Origin: Enterococcus devriesei
GTDB taxonomy: Bacteria > Bacillota > Bacilli > Lactobacillales > Enterococcaceae
Length of the DNA stretch: 64,000 nt
Direction of reading: 5' to 3'
Assembly (NCBI RefSeq): GCF_001885905.1
Contig: NZ_JXKM01000005.1
Location: forward strand, 62,001 to 126,000
This document shows positions 26,672 through 35,775 of this stretch, in pieces. Numbering within the stretch: position 1 is the stretch's first letter; each line of letters opens with the position of its first letter. Position numbers and translations under genes: made by a program. The notes below the pieces were generated by a model, which saw only the letters and a program-made list of their open reading frames with translations, was not told the DNA's origin and ran no database searches.

Positions 26672-28396
26672 TTACTCTGCGACTTTACGAATCGCTGCTT
26701 CATAAGTCGCGATTTTTTCAGCCGCGGCTTCGTGTGAATCTCCTTTGACACCAATATAAAATTTAATTTTTGGTTCTGTTCCAGAAGGTCGGATAGCTAA
26801 CCATGTGTCGTCTGCCAATGTGTATTTCAACACATCAGAGGCGGGCATTTTGATCTCCGTTTCGTTGCCTTCACTGTCGATCGCTTTAGCTGTTTGGAAA
26901 TCTTCAGTTAATGTCACAGCGACATCCGCGAATTCTTTCGGTGCTTCTTTACGCAGGTTGCCCATGATCGTTTTGATTTCTTCCGCGCCTTTTTCACCGC
27001 TTAAAGTGACTGAGATAGTTTTTTCAGCGTAGTAGCCGTATTCTTCAAAAATTTCTTGCAAACCATCGTACAACGTCTTACCTTGCTTTTTGTAATAAGC
27101 CGCAACTTCAGCTAACAAAACAAGTGCTTGGATCGCGTCTTTGTCACGCACAAAGGATTTGATCAAATAGCCATAGCTTTCTTCAAAACCAAACATAAAG
27201 GTTTGTGAATGATCATCTTCATATTGTTGAATTTTTTCAGCAATAAATTTAAACCCAGTCAAGACGTTGACCATCTTCACGTTGTACGCATCAGCGATCG
27301 TCGTCGCCAATTCACTTGAAACGATTGATTTAAGAACTACCGCGTTTTCTGGCAATGTCCCCGCTTGCTTGTGGGCTTCCAAGATATAACGAATCATAAT
27401 AGCACCGATTTGATTTCCAGTTAAGACTTCATAACGGCCGTCCGGCAAGCGAACAGCGGCACCTAGACGATCGGCATCGGGATCAGTGGCGATCAATAGA
27501 TCCGCATCTTCTTTTTCACCTAGTTTAATCGCGTATTCAAAGGCTGAATGTTCTTCTGGGTTTGGTGATTTTACCGTTGAGAAATCTGGATCAGCAATGG
27601 CTTGCTCAGGAACTAAAACAAATTTTTCGAAGCCTGCTTGCTTCAACGCTTTTTCCCCCAGCATTTTACCTGTCCCATGTAATGGTGTGTAAACTAATTT
27701 CAGTTCCTTGCCCATTTCATTAATCAATGCTTGATTGATCGTAACTGATTTTATTTCTTTTAAATATTCTTTGTCAACTTCTTCACCAATAATATTGATC
27801 AAATCGCTGTCTTTCGCTTCTTCATCAGACAGAACTTCTACCTCTAAAGGATTTTCCACGGCGCGAACAAACTTAGTCAGCGCATCCGCATCTTCCGGCG
27901 GCATTTGTCCACCATCTTCACCATAGACTTTATACCCGTTATATTCTGCTGGATTGTGAGAAGCGGTGATCATAATACCCGTGAAGGCATTTTCAAAACG
28001 AACCGCAAAAGACAATTCTGGTGTTGGTCGTAAACTTTCAAAAACAAACGAAGGAATGTCATGTTGTGCTAAAGTTTTGGCCGCTTCCATCGCGAATTCT
28101 GGTGACATATGACGAGAATCATAAGCGATCGCTACTCCACGACGTTTTGTTTCAGGATCTTGTGTATCCATAAAACGTGCTAAGCCTTCCGTTGCTTGAC
28201 GAATCGTAAAAATGTTCATCCGATTGACACCAGGGCCTAAAATCCCTCGCATACCAGCCGTTCCAAATTCTAATTGTTTATAGAAAGCATCTTTTTTCAA
28301 CTCTGGATCTTTGCCTAAGTCTTGTAATTCTTTACGCATTTTTTCATCTAATTTATCTGAATCGATCCACTGTTCATAAACTTGTTCCCAAGACAT
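26672..28396 (-). CDS. pgcA: Phosphoglucomutase / phosphomannomutase
   Basis: 574 residues from ATG at 28396, eight bases after AGAGG (codons above it are not coding). Alpha-D-phosphohexomutase family: active-site serine Ser146 in MITASHNPAEYNG, metal loop DPDADR, sugar-binding GFEESYGY, and the phosphate-binding RPSGTEPKIKFY near the end. Interconverts glucose-1-P and glucose-6-P, supplying GalU (also in this window) for UDP-glucose and wall glycolipids. Cotranscribed with a metal sensor. Confidence 0.95.
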   Translation of the reverse strand: MSWEQVYEQWIDSDKLDEKMRKELQDLGKDPELKKDAFYKQLEFGTAGMRGILGPGVNRMNIFTIRQATEGLARFMDTQDPETKRRGVAIAYDSRHMSPEFAMEAAKTLAQHDIPSFVFESLRPTPELSFAVRFENAFTGIMITASHNPAEYNGYKVYGEDGGQMPPEDADALTKFVRAVENPLEVEVLSDEEAKDSDLINIIGEEVDKEYLKEIKSVTINQALINEMGKELKLVYTPLHGTGKMLGEKALKQAGFEKFVLVPEQAIADPDFSTVKSPNPEEHSAFEYAIKLGEKEDADLLIATDPDADRLGAAVRLPDGRYEVLTGNQIGAIMIRYILEAHKQAGTLPENAVVLKSIVSSELATTIADAYNVKMVNVLTGFKFIAEKIQQYEDDHSQTFMFGFEESYGYLIKSFVRDKDAIQALVLLAEVAAYYKKQGKTLYDGLQEIFEEYGYYAEKTISVTLSGEKGAEEIKTIMGNLRKEAPKEFADVAVTLTEDFQTAKAIDSEGNETEIKMPASDVLKYTLADDTWLAIRPSGTEPKIKFYIGVKGDSHEAAAEKIATYEAAIRKVAE

Positions 28397-28431
28397 GAAA
28401 CACACCTCTTTCAAAATATTTTTACCATTTT

Positions 28432-28459
28432 AGTATACCATTCCTGTTATATTCAGCAA
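28432..28459 (-). promoter_or_regulatory. Promoter of pgcA-arsR
   Basis: Minus strand TTGCTG at 28459-28454, 16-base spacer ending in TGG and TATACT at 28437-28432, an extended -10 promoter about 36 bases before the pgcA start. Confidence 0.75.
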
Positions 28460-28507
28460 AGAAAAGATGAATTTATTCGTGAGTATACGATTGAGATGCC
28501 TTTATTT

Positions 28508-28544
28508 ATAAAAAAAGAAGACCCGTAGTCTTCTTTCTTTAAAA
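28508..28544 (-). terminator. Terminator of trxB
   Basis: Minus strand AAAGAAGAC-TACGG-GTCTTCTTT followed by T-rich sequence, right after the trxB stop codon. Confidence 0.85.
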
Positions 28545-28546
28545 CG

Positions 28547-29461
28547 CTAGTTTTGCGCTTCAATATATTTATAAACTTGTTGACCGGCGATTCCGCCTTC
28601 ACCAACAGCAGTGGTGATTTGACGCAAATCTTTTTCACGAGCATCTCCGATAGCAAAGACGCCAGGAATTTTTGTTTTCATTTCAAAATCGGTTTCGATC
28701 CAGCCAGCAGCATTAGTGATGCCGCTATTTTTGAAAGGCTCGGTCAAAGGTTCTAAACCAACATAGATAAACGCGCCGCCCGCTGGCTCAGTATGTACTT
28801 CACCCGTTTTGACGTTGCGAATTTTTGCACCAGTGACTACCATTTCATTACCGACGATCTCATCTACGACACTATCCCAGATAAATGAAATTTTTTCATT
28901 AGCAAATGCCCGGTCTTGGATAATCTTTTGTGCTCGTAATTCATCACGACGGTGAACGATCACGACTTCAGATGCAAAACGAGTTAGATAGATTGCTTCT
29001 TCTACAGCAGAATCCCCTCCGCCAACAACGATCAGACGTTTGTTGCGGAAAAAGGCGCCATCACAAACGGCACAATAAGAAACGCCCCGACCTGCAAAAG
29101 ATTCTTCCCCAGGAACACCTAACTTACGATGGACACACCCTGTAGCCACAATGATAGTCTTAGCTTGATAGCTTTCCTCTTCTGTGATGACTTCTTTGTA
29201 ATCGCCATGATCCTTAATATCTTGAACGATCCCATAAGCATTTTCTGTTCCAAATTTTGTTACACCATCATACATTTTCATGGCTAATTCTGGTCCCATA
29301 ATGGATTCAAAACCTGGATAGTTTTCTACTTCAGCAGTATTGTTCATTTGTCCGCCAGGTGCACCCCGTTCGATCAAAAGAACTTTTAAGTTCGAACGCG
29401 AAGCATATAAGGCTGCGGTCATCCCAGCGGGACCCGCGCCGATAATTATTACATCATACAT
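28547..29461 (-). CDS. trxB: Thioredoxin-disulfide reductase
   Basis: 304 residues. FAD site GAGPAGMTAAL at 8-18, redox-active cysteines Cys130 and Cys133 in YCAVCDGAFF, NADPH site VGGGDSAVEEA, and the C-terminal FAIGDAR flavin motif. Uses NADPH to reduce thioredoxin. Single gene with its own terminator. Confidence 0.97.
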   Translation of the reverse strand: MYDVIIIGAGPAGMTAALYASRSNLKVLLIERGAPGGQMNNTAEVENYPGFESIMGPELAMKMYDGVTKFGTENAYGIVQDIKDHGDYKEVITEEESYQAKTIIVATGCVHRKLGVPGEESFAGRGVSYCAVCDGAFFRNKRLIVVGGGDSAVEEAIYLTRFASEVVIVHRRDELRAQKIIQDRAFANEKISFIWDSVVDEIVGNEMVVTGAKIRNVKTGEVHTEPAGGAFIYVGLEPLTEPFKNSGITNAAGWIETDFEMKTKIPGVFAIGDAREKDLRQITTAVGEGGIAGQQVYKYIEAQN

Positions 29462-29565
29462 TCAGACATTCCTCCATTCGGCTTAACTTTACAACTCAAA
29501 CAAGCTTCTGTCGATAAATCTGCTTACTATTTGTCAGCATTTTGTTTGATTGGCGAAAGCTCATT

Positions 29566-29650
29566 TACATAAAGAAAGAAGCGTGATCAAACATCCTCAC
29601 ACTTCCTTCTTTACGAATGAACGTTGTATCAGAGGCAGCTTCTGACACAA
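29566..29650 (-). terminator. Terminator region of yneF (two hairpins)
   Basis: Minus strand first shows TTGTGTCAGA-AGCTGCC-TCTGATACAA (29650-29622), then GAAGTGTGA...TCACGCTTC followed by TTTCTTT (29600-29570), which fits an intrinsic terminator. The first hairpin shares its CAGAAGCTGC part with the dispersed GGGACAGAA hairpins at 38201 and 44712. Confidence 0.7.
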
Positions 29651-29663
29651 TCTCTTTCAAAAA

Positions 29664-29882
29664 TTATTGTTGATTTTTCATTTGTTGCATCATTTGACGA
29701 ACTTTTTTCTCTGAAGGCTTTTGCCCCATTGACATCATCATTTGACGTAACATATCCTCGTTGATTGGAGGATTCTTTTTGAAATAGTCTTGCATATATT
29801 TACGGGCTAAGAAGAAACCGCCGACAGCACCTAATAGGGCCGCAATCACTGCGATTAATACTACAATTCCAGTTGATACCAT
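29664..29882 (-). CDS. yneF: UPF0154 small membrane protein YneF
   Basis: 72 residues from ATG at 29882, eight bases after AAGGAG. One N-terminal transmembrane helix ([20 protein letters not shown]) followed by [19 protein letters not shown], the UPF0154 signature, and a Met/Gln-rich tail. Function unknown in this conserved Firmicute family. Monocistronic. Confidence 0.92.
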   Translation of the reverse strand: MVSTGIVVLIAVIAALLGAVGGFFLARKYMQDYFKKNPPINEDMLRQMMMSMGQKPSEKKVRQMMQQMKNQQ

Positions 29883-30161
29883 TTTCACCGCTCCTTTCCT
29901 GACATTCTCATCCATTTTACTAAAAGATGGGCTAAAAGAAAAGCTGTTTTAATAAACTTCAATAACATCCTTCAAGCAACTGGTGTTGAGTCATTTATCA
30001 CTGAGCGAAAATCAGTGAAAGCTGCAATCGTTCAATGACCATTTCTTACTGAGTACCAATAAATTCAAATTAATTATAAAAAAATGATGAAATTAGAATG
30101 AGAATGTGCTAAAATGCAAAACAATATCTTTCTCGCTGGTGGCTAAGTGAAGAGGTGTAAC
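29883..30161 (+). other. proBA upstream region
   Basis: Divergent spacer between yneF and proB. An extended -10 (TGC-TAAAAT, ending near 30114) precedes proB by about 50 bases; no good -35. No T-box consensus (no GGTGGNACC) and no clear attenuator, so proline control is not evident here. A repeated TCACTGA/TCAGTGA inverted pair occurs near 29998-30020. Confidence 0.45.
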
Positions 30162-30971
30162 ATGAGAGATTTTTTGAAATCTGTAAATCGAATCGTGGTT
30201 AAGATCGGGACTAGCTCGTTGATTCATCCAAATGGCAAAGTGAATTTGGATGGAATTGATCAACTGGCGTTTGTGTTAACCGATCTTCGCAACAAAGGCA
30301 AAGAAGTGATCCTCGTCTCTTCTGGCGCGATTGGCGTTGGCATGGACAAACTTAGAATTGCGGAGCGGCCAAAGGAAATTCCTGTGCAGCAAGCGGTGGC
30401 AGCTGTCGGACAATCGGAACTGATGCATATCTACAACCAACGCTTTTTAGGCTACAGTCAGCAAACGGCCCAAGTCTTATTGACAAGAGATGTCGTAGAT
30501 TTTCCTGAGAGTCGCAGAAATGTAATCAATACATTGGAACAGTTAATGGCGATGGATATTCTTCCGATCATTAATGAAAACGATACGGTGGCCGTTGATG
30601 AAATGGATCATACGCGAAAATTTGGCGACAATGACGAATTGTCCGCCATCGTCGCTCAATTGATGAACGCAGATGTCTTGATCATGCTTAGTGATATCGA
30701 CGGGTTTTATTCAGCGAATCCCTCAGAGGATAAGCAAGCGGTGCTTTACTCAACTGTTTCAACCATCAATCAAACATTGATGGATCAAGCTGGTGGCAAT
30801 GGTAGTCGTTTTGGGACTGGTGGAATGATTAGCAAATTAAAAGCGGCCCAACGAATTTTAGACGCTAAAAGCGCGATGGTCTTAGCAAATGGAAAACCAC
30901 CTAGAATCATTTTTGATATTTTGGCAGGCGTTGAAGTCGGAACATTATTTAAGGAGGGCCTCCATGAGTGA
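30162..30971 (+). CDS. proB: Glutamate 5-kinase
   Basis: 269 residues from ATG at 30162 after AAGAGGTGTAAC. First step of proline synthesis: ATP-dependent phosphorylation of glutamate. Amino-acid kinase motifs [33 protein letters not shown] and [14 protein letters not shown] are all present. It lacks the C-terminal PUA domain found in enterobacterial ProB, the usual short form in lactic acid bacteria. Its last codons overlap the proA start by eight bases. Confidence 0.96.
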   Translation: MRDFLKSVNRIVVKIGTSSLIHPNGKVNLDGIDQLAFVLTDLRNKGKEVILVSSGAIGVGMDKLRIAERPKEIPVQQAVAAVGQSELMHIYNQRFLGYSQQTAQVLLTRDVVDFPESRRNVINTLEQLMAMDILPIINENDTVAVDEMDHTRKFGDNDELSAIVAQLMNADVLIMLSDIDGFYSANPSEDKQAVLYSTVSTINQTLMDQAGGNGSRFGTGGMISKLKAAQRILDAKSAMVLANGKPPRIIFDILAGVEVGTLFKEGLHE

Positions 30972-32214
30972 ATTAATGAATCAATTAGGCCAGCAAGGCA
31001 AAAGAGCCGCCCGGCAATTAGCGCAATTAACAACCGCGGAAAAAAACGAGTATCTGTTCCAATTAGCCGCTGATTTGGAAACGGCAACGGCGAGCATTTT
31101 GCAAGCCAATCAGCAAGATTTGGATCAGGCAACTGCCAACGGCATCCCTGAACCAATGATCGATCGGATGCGCTTGACGGAAAATCGGATCAAAGAAATG
31201 GCCGCGGGTGTGCGGCAAGTCGCCGGACTGCCAGATCCCATCGGTAACGTGGAAAAAATGTGGCAGACCGAGGATCAATTAATGGTTGGACGCCAAGCCG
31301 TACCTTTAGGTGTGATTGGCATTATTTTTGAATCCCGCCCAAATGTCACGACGGATGCCGCAAGCTTATGCTTCAAATCAGGTAACGCAGTCATTTTACG
31401 AGGAGGCAAAGAAGCCTTTTACTCCAACCAAGCGTTGGTGAATTTGATGCAGCAAACCTTGAAAAATAGAAAATTAGATACTGGCATGATTCAATTTGTC
31501 AGCGATACCGCCCACGAAATCGCCAGTGATATGATGCGCTTGACGGAATATCTTGACGTATTGATCCCTCGAGGTGGGGCTGGCTTGATCCAACGAGTCA
31601 AAAACAGTGCCACCGTTCCGGTAATTGAAACCGGCACAGGCAACAATCATGTCTACGTTGATAGCTATGCCCAATTAGAAATGGCCAAAGAAATCGTCGT
31701 CAATGCCAAAGCCCAACGTCCTTCTGTCTGCAACGCGATTGAAACTTTGTTGGTTCATGAAGACATCGCTCCTCAATTTTTACCGCTTATTGAACAGGCG
31801 CTGACTGAAAAATCAGTTGAACTGCGAGCAGATCAACAGGCCTTGAATGATTTGGAAACAGCTACTTTAGCAAGTGAAGCCGATTGGTCTACCGAATTTT
31901 TAGATTATATTCTGGCGGTCAAAGTCGTTGCTTCCATTGATGAAGCAATCGAGCATATTAATCGCTACAATTCAAAGCACTCTGAAGCGATCATCACAGA
32001 TAATTATCAAAATGGTCAGCGTTTCTTGAAAGAAGTCGATGCGGCGGCGGTTTATATCAATGCCTCCACTCGCTTTACCGACGGCTTCAAATTTGGTTTT
32101 GGGGCTGAGATCGGAATCTCGACGCAAAAACTCCACGCTCGCGGTCCGATGGGTCTAGAGCATTTGACTTCTATGAAATACATCGTTTATGGAAATGGCC
32201 AAATTCGCGAATAA
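30964..32214 (+). CDS. proA: Gamma-glutamyl phosphate reductase
   Basis: 416 residues from ATG at 30964, with AAGGAGG six bases upstream inside proB. NADPH-dependent aldehyde dehydrogenase fold; the catalytic Cys is in [14 protein letters not shown] and the substrate loop in [19 protein letters not shown]. Makes glutamate semialdehyde for proline. No proC follows, so the third step is encoded elsewhere. Confidence 0.97.
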   Translation: MSELMNQLGQQGKRAARQLAQLTTAEKNEYLFQLAADLETATASILQANQQDLDQATANGIPEPMIDRMRLTENRIKEMAAGVRQVAGLPDPIGNVEKMWQTEDQLMVGRQAVPLGVIGIIFESRPNVTTDAASLCFKSGNAVILRGGKEAFYSNQALVNLMQQTLKNRKLDTGMIQFVSDTAHEIASDMMRLTEYLDVLIPRGGAGLIQRVKNSATVPVIETGTGNNHVYVDSYAQLEMAKEIVVNAKAQRPSVCNAIETLLVHEDIAPQFLPLIEQALTEKSVELRADQQALNDLETATLASEADWSTEFLDYILAVKVVASIDEAIEHINRYNSKHSEAIITDNYQNGQRFLKEVDAAAVYINASTRFTDGFKFGFGAEIGISTQKLHARGPMGLEHLTSMKYIVYGNGQIRE

Positions 32215-32221
32215 AAAAATA

Positions 32222-32284
32222 CCCGCCTTACGGTTAGACCTCCAATAAATACTTTTGGGGTCTGATTGCAAGGCGGTTTTTTTA
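32222..32284. terminator. Terminator between proA and nfo
   Basis: Long hairpin with CCGCCTT/AAGGCGG at the base and TTAGACCTCC/GGGGTCTGA higher up, flanked by A7 and T7, so usable from both directions. It serves proA and the convergent nfo, whose stop codon it overlaps. Confidence 0.88.
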
Positions 32285-33172
32285 TTGTCCTTGAATTTTT
32301 TCCAATAAATCTGGATCGAAGATTTGCGATTTCAGCATCGCAATTTCAAAGCCGTAAGGCGCTTTTTGATTTTTCTTATCTTCCCCTACATAAGGGGTCT
32401 CTAAAATTTTTGGCAGCTCTTTTAATTGCTCATGATGAGCAATGTAATTCAGCGCATCAAAACCAATCGTCCCAAAACCAATATTGGCGTGACGGTCTTT
32501 GTGAGAGCCTTGTGGATTTTTTGAATCATTCAAGTGAATGACCTTCAAACGATCCAAGCCGATGACTTTATCAAACTCCTCCAGCACGCCGTCAAAGTCT
32601 TCTTTGACATTGTAGCCAGCATCATTCGTGTGACACGTATCAAAGGTCACGGAAAGTTTTTCATTCAAGCTGACCCCGTCGATGATGTAGGCTAGTTCTT
32701 CAAAGCTTTTGCCTAGCTCCGTCCCTTTTCCAGCCATCGTTTCTAAGGCGATTTGAGCTCGGTGTTCTTTGGTTAAGACTTCATTCAAGCCTTTGATGAT
32801 TTGATCCAGCCCAGCCTTTTCGCCAGCGCCAACGTGCGCGCCAGGATGCAAAGTGATTTGCATCGCGCCTAAAGCTTCGGCCCGCATGATTTCATCTCGT
32901 AAAAATTGGACCGCAAAAGGAAACATCTCTGGTTTTTTAGTATTGCCTAAATTAATAATATACGGCGCGTGCATCACGATATTGGATAATCCGTGCTCCG
33001 CCATAAAGGTTTCTCCCGCTGGAATATTCATTTCATCGACAGCTTTGCGGCGGGTATTTTGCGGCGCGCCGCTATAGATCATAAAGGTCGAAGCCTGGTA
33101 GCTTGCTGCCTCCTGAGCCGCTCCTAGAAGCATTTCTTTGCCTTTCATACTTACATGAGAACCAATTAACAT
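32282..33172 (-). CDS. nfo: Deoxyribonuclease IV (AP endonuclease, Nfo family)
   Basis: 296 residues, an EndoIV TIM barrel with three-metal site. Visible ligands: HVSMKG near the start, [54 protein letters not shown] and the late LETPY. Cleaves at abasic sites in base excision repair. Lies 16 bases after the AEC transporter and may share its transcript. Confidence 0.96.
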   Translation of the reverse strand: MLIGSHVSMKGKEMLLGAAQEAASYQASTFMIYSGAPQNTRRKAVDEMNIPAGETFMAEHGLSNIVMHAPYIINLGNTKKPEMFPFAVQFLRDEIMRAEALGAMQITLHPGAHVGAGEKAGLDQIIKGLNEVLTKEHRAQIALETMAGKGTELGKSFEELAYIIDGVSLNEKLSVTFDTCHTNDAGYNVKEDFDGVLEEFDKVIGLDRLKVIHLNDSKNPQGSHKDRHANIGFGTIGFDALNYIAHHEQLKELPKILETPYVGEDKKNQKAPYGFEIAMLKSQIFDPDLLEKIQGQ

Positions 33173-33188
33173 AATTACCTCCTATTTT

Positions 33189-34094
33189 TTATAAAAATAA
33201 TAATAAACTCGTCATTAATGCTAGGCTGATCAGAAAGCTGAGTGAGGACGTGAAGCCAACTACTTCGGCTCGCATGCCCGCCGCCACACTATTGATCACG
33301 CCAAAAGTTGTAATCGGTCCAACTGAAACGAGACATAAAACGATTTTGATCATGGACGGCAATGGCAATAATAAAAACGATAGACCTAATAATAAACCAG
33401 CACCATATTTAATTGCCAAAATACGTCCAACTAATACCAAATCCTTCCGCGGCAAGCGTAACTCCAAAAATAACCCAATCATAAACATCGACAGAAAGGT
33501 ATTGGCGTTTGCGATCGGCTGTGCCAGTTGAAAAAAAGCAGCCGGCAACTCAACATCCAGCATGCGCAAAAACAGCATGATCAAATAGCACAGAAATGGC
33601 ACCGAATGACCTAGCCGGCTTAAAACCTTTTTCGTGCTGGGCCGTTCTTCATTACTACCGGTCAACCCCTCAATCACGACATTCGATCCGCCAGCCAGCA
33701 TGATGCTGTTTCCGATATCAAAAAAAGATAAAATCGGAATCGCCTGGGGCATGAAGCTTTGCACAAAGGGAATCGCAAAATTTCCGATATTATACCCAGA
33801 AACGCCATACATTAAAAATTCTTGTTCTTCGCGTTCCTGTTTTTTAGACAGAACATGACCAATCAAAATCACGACTACGTTTAAGATCACCCCTGCGACA
33901 ATCAACAATAGCAGTTGATTTTTTACTTCTAGCGCTTGTAGATTCACGATGATCGCCGCCGGCAAGGTTACATTCACTACGATTTTGGAAATGATCGAAC
34001 CATCGGCCTTCCTCAATACATTGAAACGTTTCGTCAGATAGCCTATCAAGATAATAACAAATAATCCCAATGAGTTTAATAATACTGCTCCCAA
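33189..34094 (-). CDS. AEC (auxin efflux carrier) family transporter
   Basis: 301 residues from a TTG start at 34094 that follows GAGGG by six bases. Highly hydrophobic with about ten predicted membrane segments arranged as two five-helix repeats; the first repeat has VVNVTLPAAIIVNLQ and the region around 95-115 has YNIGNFAIPFVQSF, typical of AEC permeases, which in lactic acid bacteria often move malate or related organic acids. Substrate cannot be inferred here. Neighbours nfo and tyrS give no hint. Confidence 0.88.
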   Translation of the reverse strand: MGAVLLNSLGLFVIILIGYLTKRFNVLRKADGSIISKIVVNVTLPAAIIVNLQALEVKNQLLLLIVAGVILNVVVILIGHVLSKKQEREEQEFLMYGVSGYNIGNFAIPFVQSFMPQAIPILSFFDIGNSIMLAGGSNVVIEGLTGSNEERPSTKKVLSRLGHSVPFLCYLIMLFLRMLDVELPAAFFQLAQPIANANTFLSMFMIGLFLELRLPRKDLVLVGRILAIKYGAGLLLGLSFLLLPLPSMIKIVLCLVSVGPITTFGVINSVAAGMRAEVVGFTSSLSFLISLALMTSLLLFL

Positions 34095-34145
34095 ATAAAT
34101 CCCTCACTTTAAGCACTAAACCGTTTTCTTCTTAAACAAAAGAAA

Positions 34146-34179
34146 GAGGATTGCGCCAACTCCGTGGTGCAATCCTACT
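34146..34179 (-). terminator. Terminator of tyrS
   Basis: Minus strand AGGATTGC...GCAATCCT stem with a 14-base loop followed by CTTTCTTTT, shortly after the tyrS stop codon. Confidence 0.8.
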
Positions 34180-34190
34180 TAATCTTCACA

Positions 34191-35453
34191 CTAAAACTGT
34201 AAAACAAAATATTTTTTCTTGCCGCGACGGACTACGATGTATTCATCAGCCAATTTGTCTTGGTTGCTTAACGTGTAAGTCACGTCCTGGACCCGATCGC
34301 CATTGATGTAGATCGCGCCGTTCGTAATATCTTCACGGGCTTGTCGTTTGGATTTTTCGATCTCCGCCGTCAGTAAGATTTCGACTAGATTCAAATCATC
34401 TTCGGCTTGCACTTGGTAACTTGGTACATTTCTGAAGCCTTGTTTGATTTCTTCAGCATTTAATTGTTTCACTTCTCCACTGAATAAAGCTGCTGAAATA
34501 TTGACCGCTTGTTCATAGGCTTCCGCGCCATGAACCAAGGTGGTCACTGCTTTGGCCAATGCTTTTTGGGCTGCTCGTTGTTCTGGAGCTGCGATAAATT
34601 CTTTTTCGATTGCCGCGATCTCATCCAAGCTCAAGAAAGTAAAGTATTTCAAGAATTTGATTGCATCGCGATCATCCGTATTGATCCAAAATTGATAGAA
34701 TTCGTAAGGCGTTGTTTTTTCAGGGTCCAACCAAACGGCATTGCCTTCAGTTTTCCCAAATTTCGTTCCGTCAGCTTTGGTAATCAATGGCATCGTCAAA
34801 CCAAAAGCCTGCTTGCCTGCTTCACGGCGAATCAATTCGATTCCAGACGTGATGTTCCCCCACTGATCGCTACCACCTAATTGCAACAAACAGCCGTAGC
34901 GTTTGTTCAATTCATAGAAATCATAAGCTTGCAGTAATTGATAAGCGAACTCAGTGTAAGAAATGCCTGATTCGATCCGGCGTTTGACACTTTCCTTACT
35001 CATCATGTAGTTGATGGTAAAGTTTTTACCAACATCTCGCAAGAAGTCGATCATTTTTAACTCGCCTAACCACTCGTAGTTATTCGCGACGATCGCTGGG
35101 TTTTCTTTATTTTCAAAGTCAATGATTCCTGAAAGCTGATTTTTGATACTTTGTGACCAGCTTTTTACGGTATCTAAGGTGTTTAATTGACGCTCCGCAT
35201 CTTTAAATGAAGGATCGCCGATCATTCCGGTTCCCCCGCCGACTAGTGCAATCGGCACATGACCATTTTGTTGGAAGCGACGCAAGGTTAAAATCGGCAA
35301 TAAATGACCGATATGCAAGCTGTCTGCAGTCGGGTCGAAGCCGATATATAATTTAACAGACTCTTCATTTAATTGTTTTTTTAGGGCTTCTTCGTCTGTT
35401 ACTTGAAAAATCAAGCCGCGGTCTTTTAGTTCTTGAAAAAAGTCTGAACGCAT
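34191..35453 (-). CDS. tyrS: Tyrosyl-tRNA synthetase
   Basis: 420 residues from ATG at 35453 after AAGGAGG. Class I synthetase: HIGH motif at 47-50 ([10 protein letters not shown]), KMSKS variant KFGKTEG near 230, tyrosine-binding GGSDQWGN, and a C-terminal S4 RNA-binding domain ([20 protein letters not shown]). No T-box precedes it, unlike many Firmicute tyrS genes; only a hairpin ATCGTTG/CAACGAT in the 5' region is seen. Confidence 0.97.
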   Translation of the reverse strand: MRSDFFQELKDRGLIFQVTDEEALKKQLNEESVKLYIGFDPTADSLHIGHLLPILTLRRFQQNGHVPIALVGGGTGMIGDPSFKDAERQLNTLDTVKSWSQSIKNQLSGIIDFENKENPAIVANNYEWLGELKMIDFLRDVGKNFTINYMMSKESVKRRIESGISYTEFAYQLLQAYDFYELNKRYGCLLQLGGSDQWGNITSGIELIRREAGKQAFGLTMPLITKADGTKFGKTEGNAVWLDPEKTTPYEFYQFWINTDDRDAIKFLKYFTFLSLDEIAAIEKEFIAAPEQRAAQKALAKAVTTLVHGAEAYEQAVNISAALFSGEVKQLNAEEIKQGFRNVPSYQVQAEDDLNLVEILLTAEIEKSKRQAREDITNGAIYINGDRVQDVTYTLSNQDKLADEYIVVRRGKKKYFVLQF

Positions 35454-35775
35454 TTTTTTCCTCCTTATTATCATTACCAAAAATTTGATTTTCATCGTTG
35501 GTGAGACTCATCAAACAGCAACGATTTATACTTTCCCATATTAACCGAAAAAATAAGGAAATAAAAGCCATTCGCTAGATTTCTTTGAAGTTCTCTTCCA
35601 TTAAAAATGACCTTGAAAGAAATTTTCTTCCTCGATATAAATAAGCTTTGTTTTATATTAGTTAACAATTACTTGAAGTTTTCATTACAAACATTGCATC
35701 CGCTTGTTAATAGAAGCAAAACTTTGCTATAATTCAACAGATAATTAAAATGTAGAATTTAATGAGGTGAACTTT
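35454..35775. other. tyrS / PBP divergent intergenic region
   Basis: Contains the PBP promoter (35704-35733), and on the minus strand a candidate tyrS -10 TATAAA near 35530 followed by a perfect ATCGTTG/CAACGAT hairpin (about 35496-35527). No T-box bulge sequence and no reading frame of note. Confidence 0.5.
35704..35733 (+). promoter_or_regulatory. SigmaA promoter of class A PBP
   Basis: TTGTTA at 35704-35709, an 18-base spacer and consensus TATAAT at 35728-35733, about 43 bases before the start codon. Confidence 0.8.

Noticed and set aside
35454-35775. Possible tyrosine T-box before tyrS
   Set aside because: No GGTGGNACC-type T-box sequence and no terminator were found, only a short hairpin.
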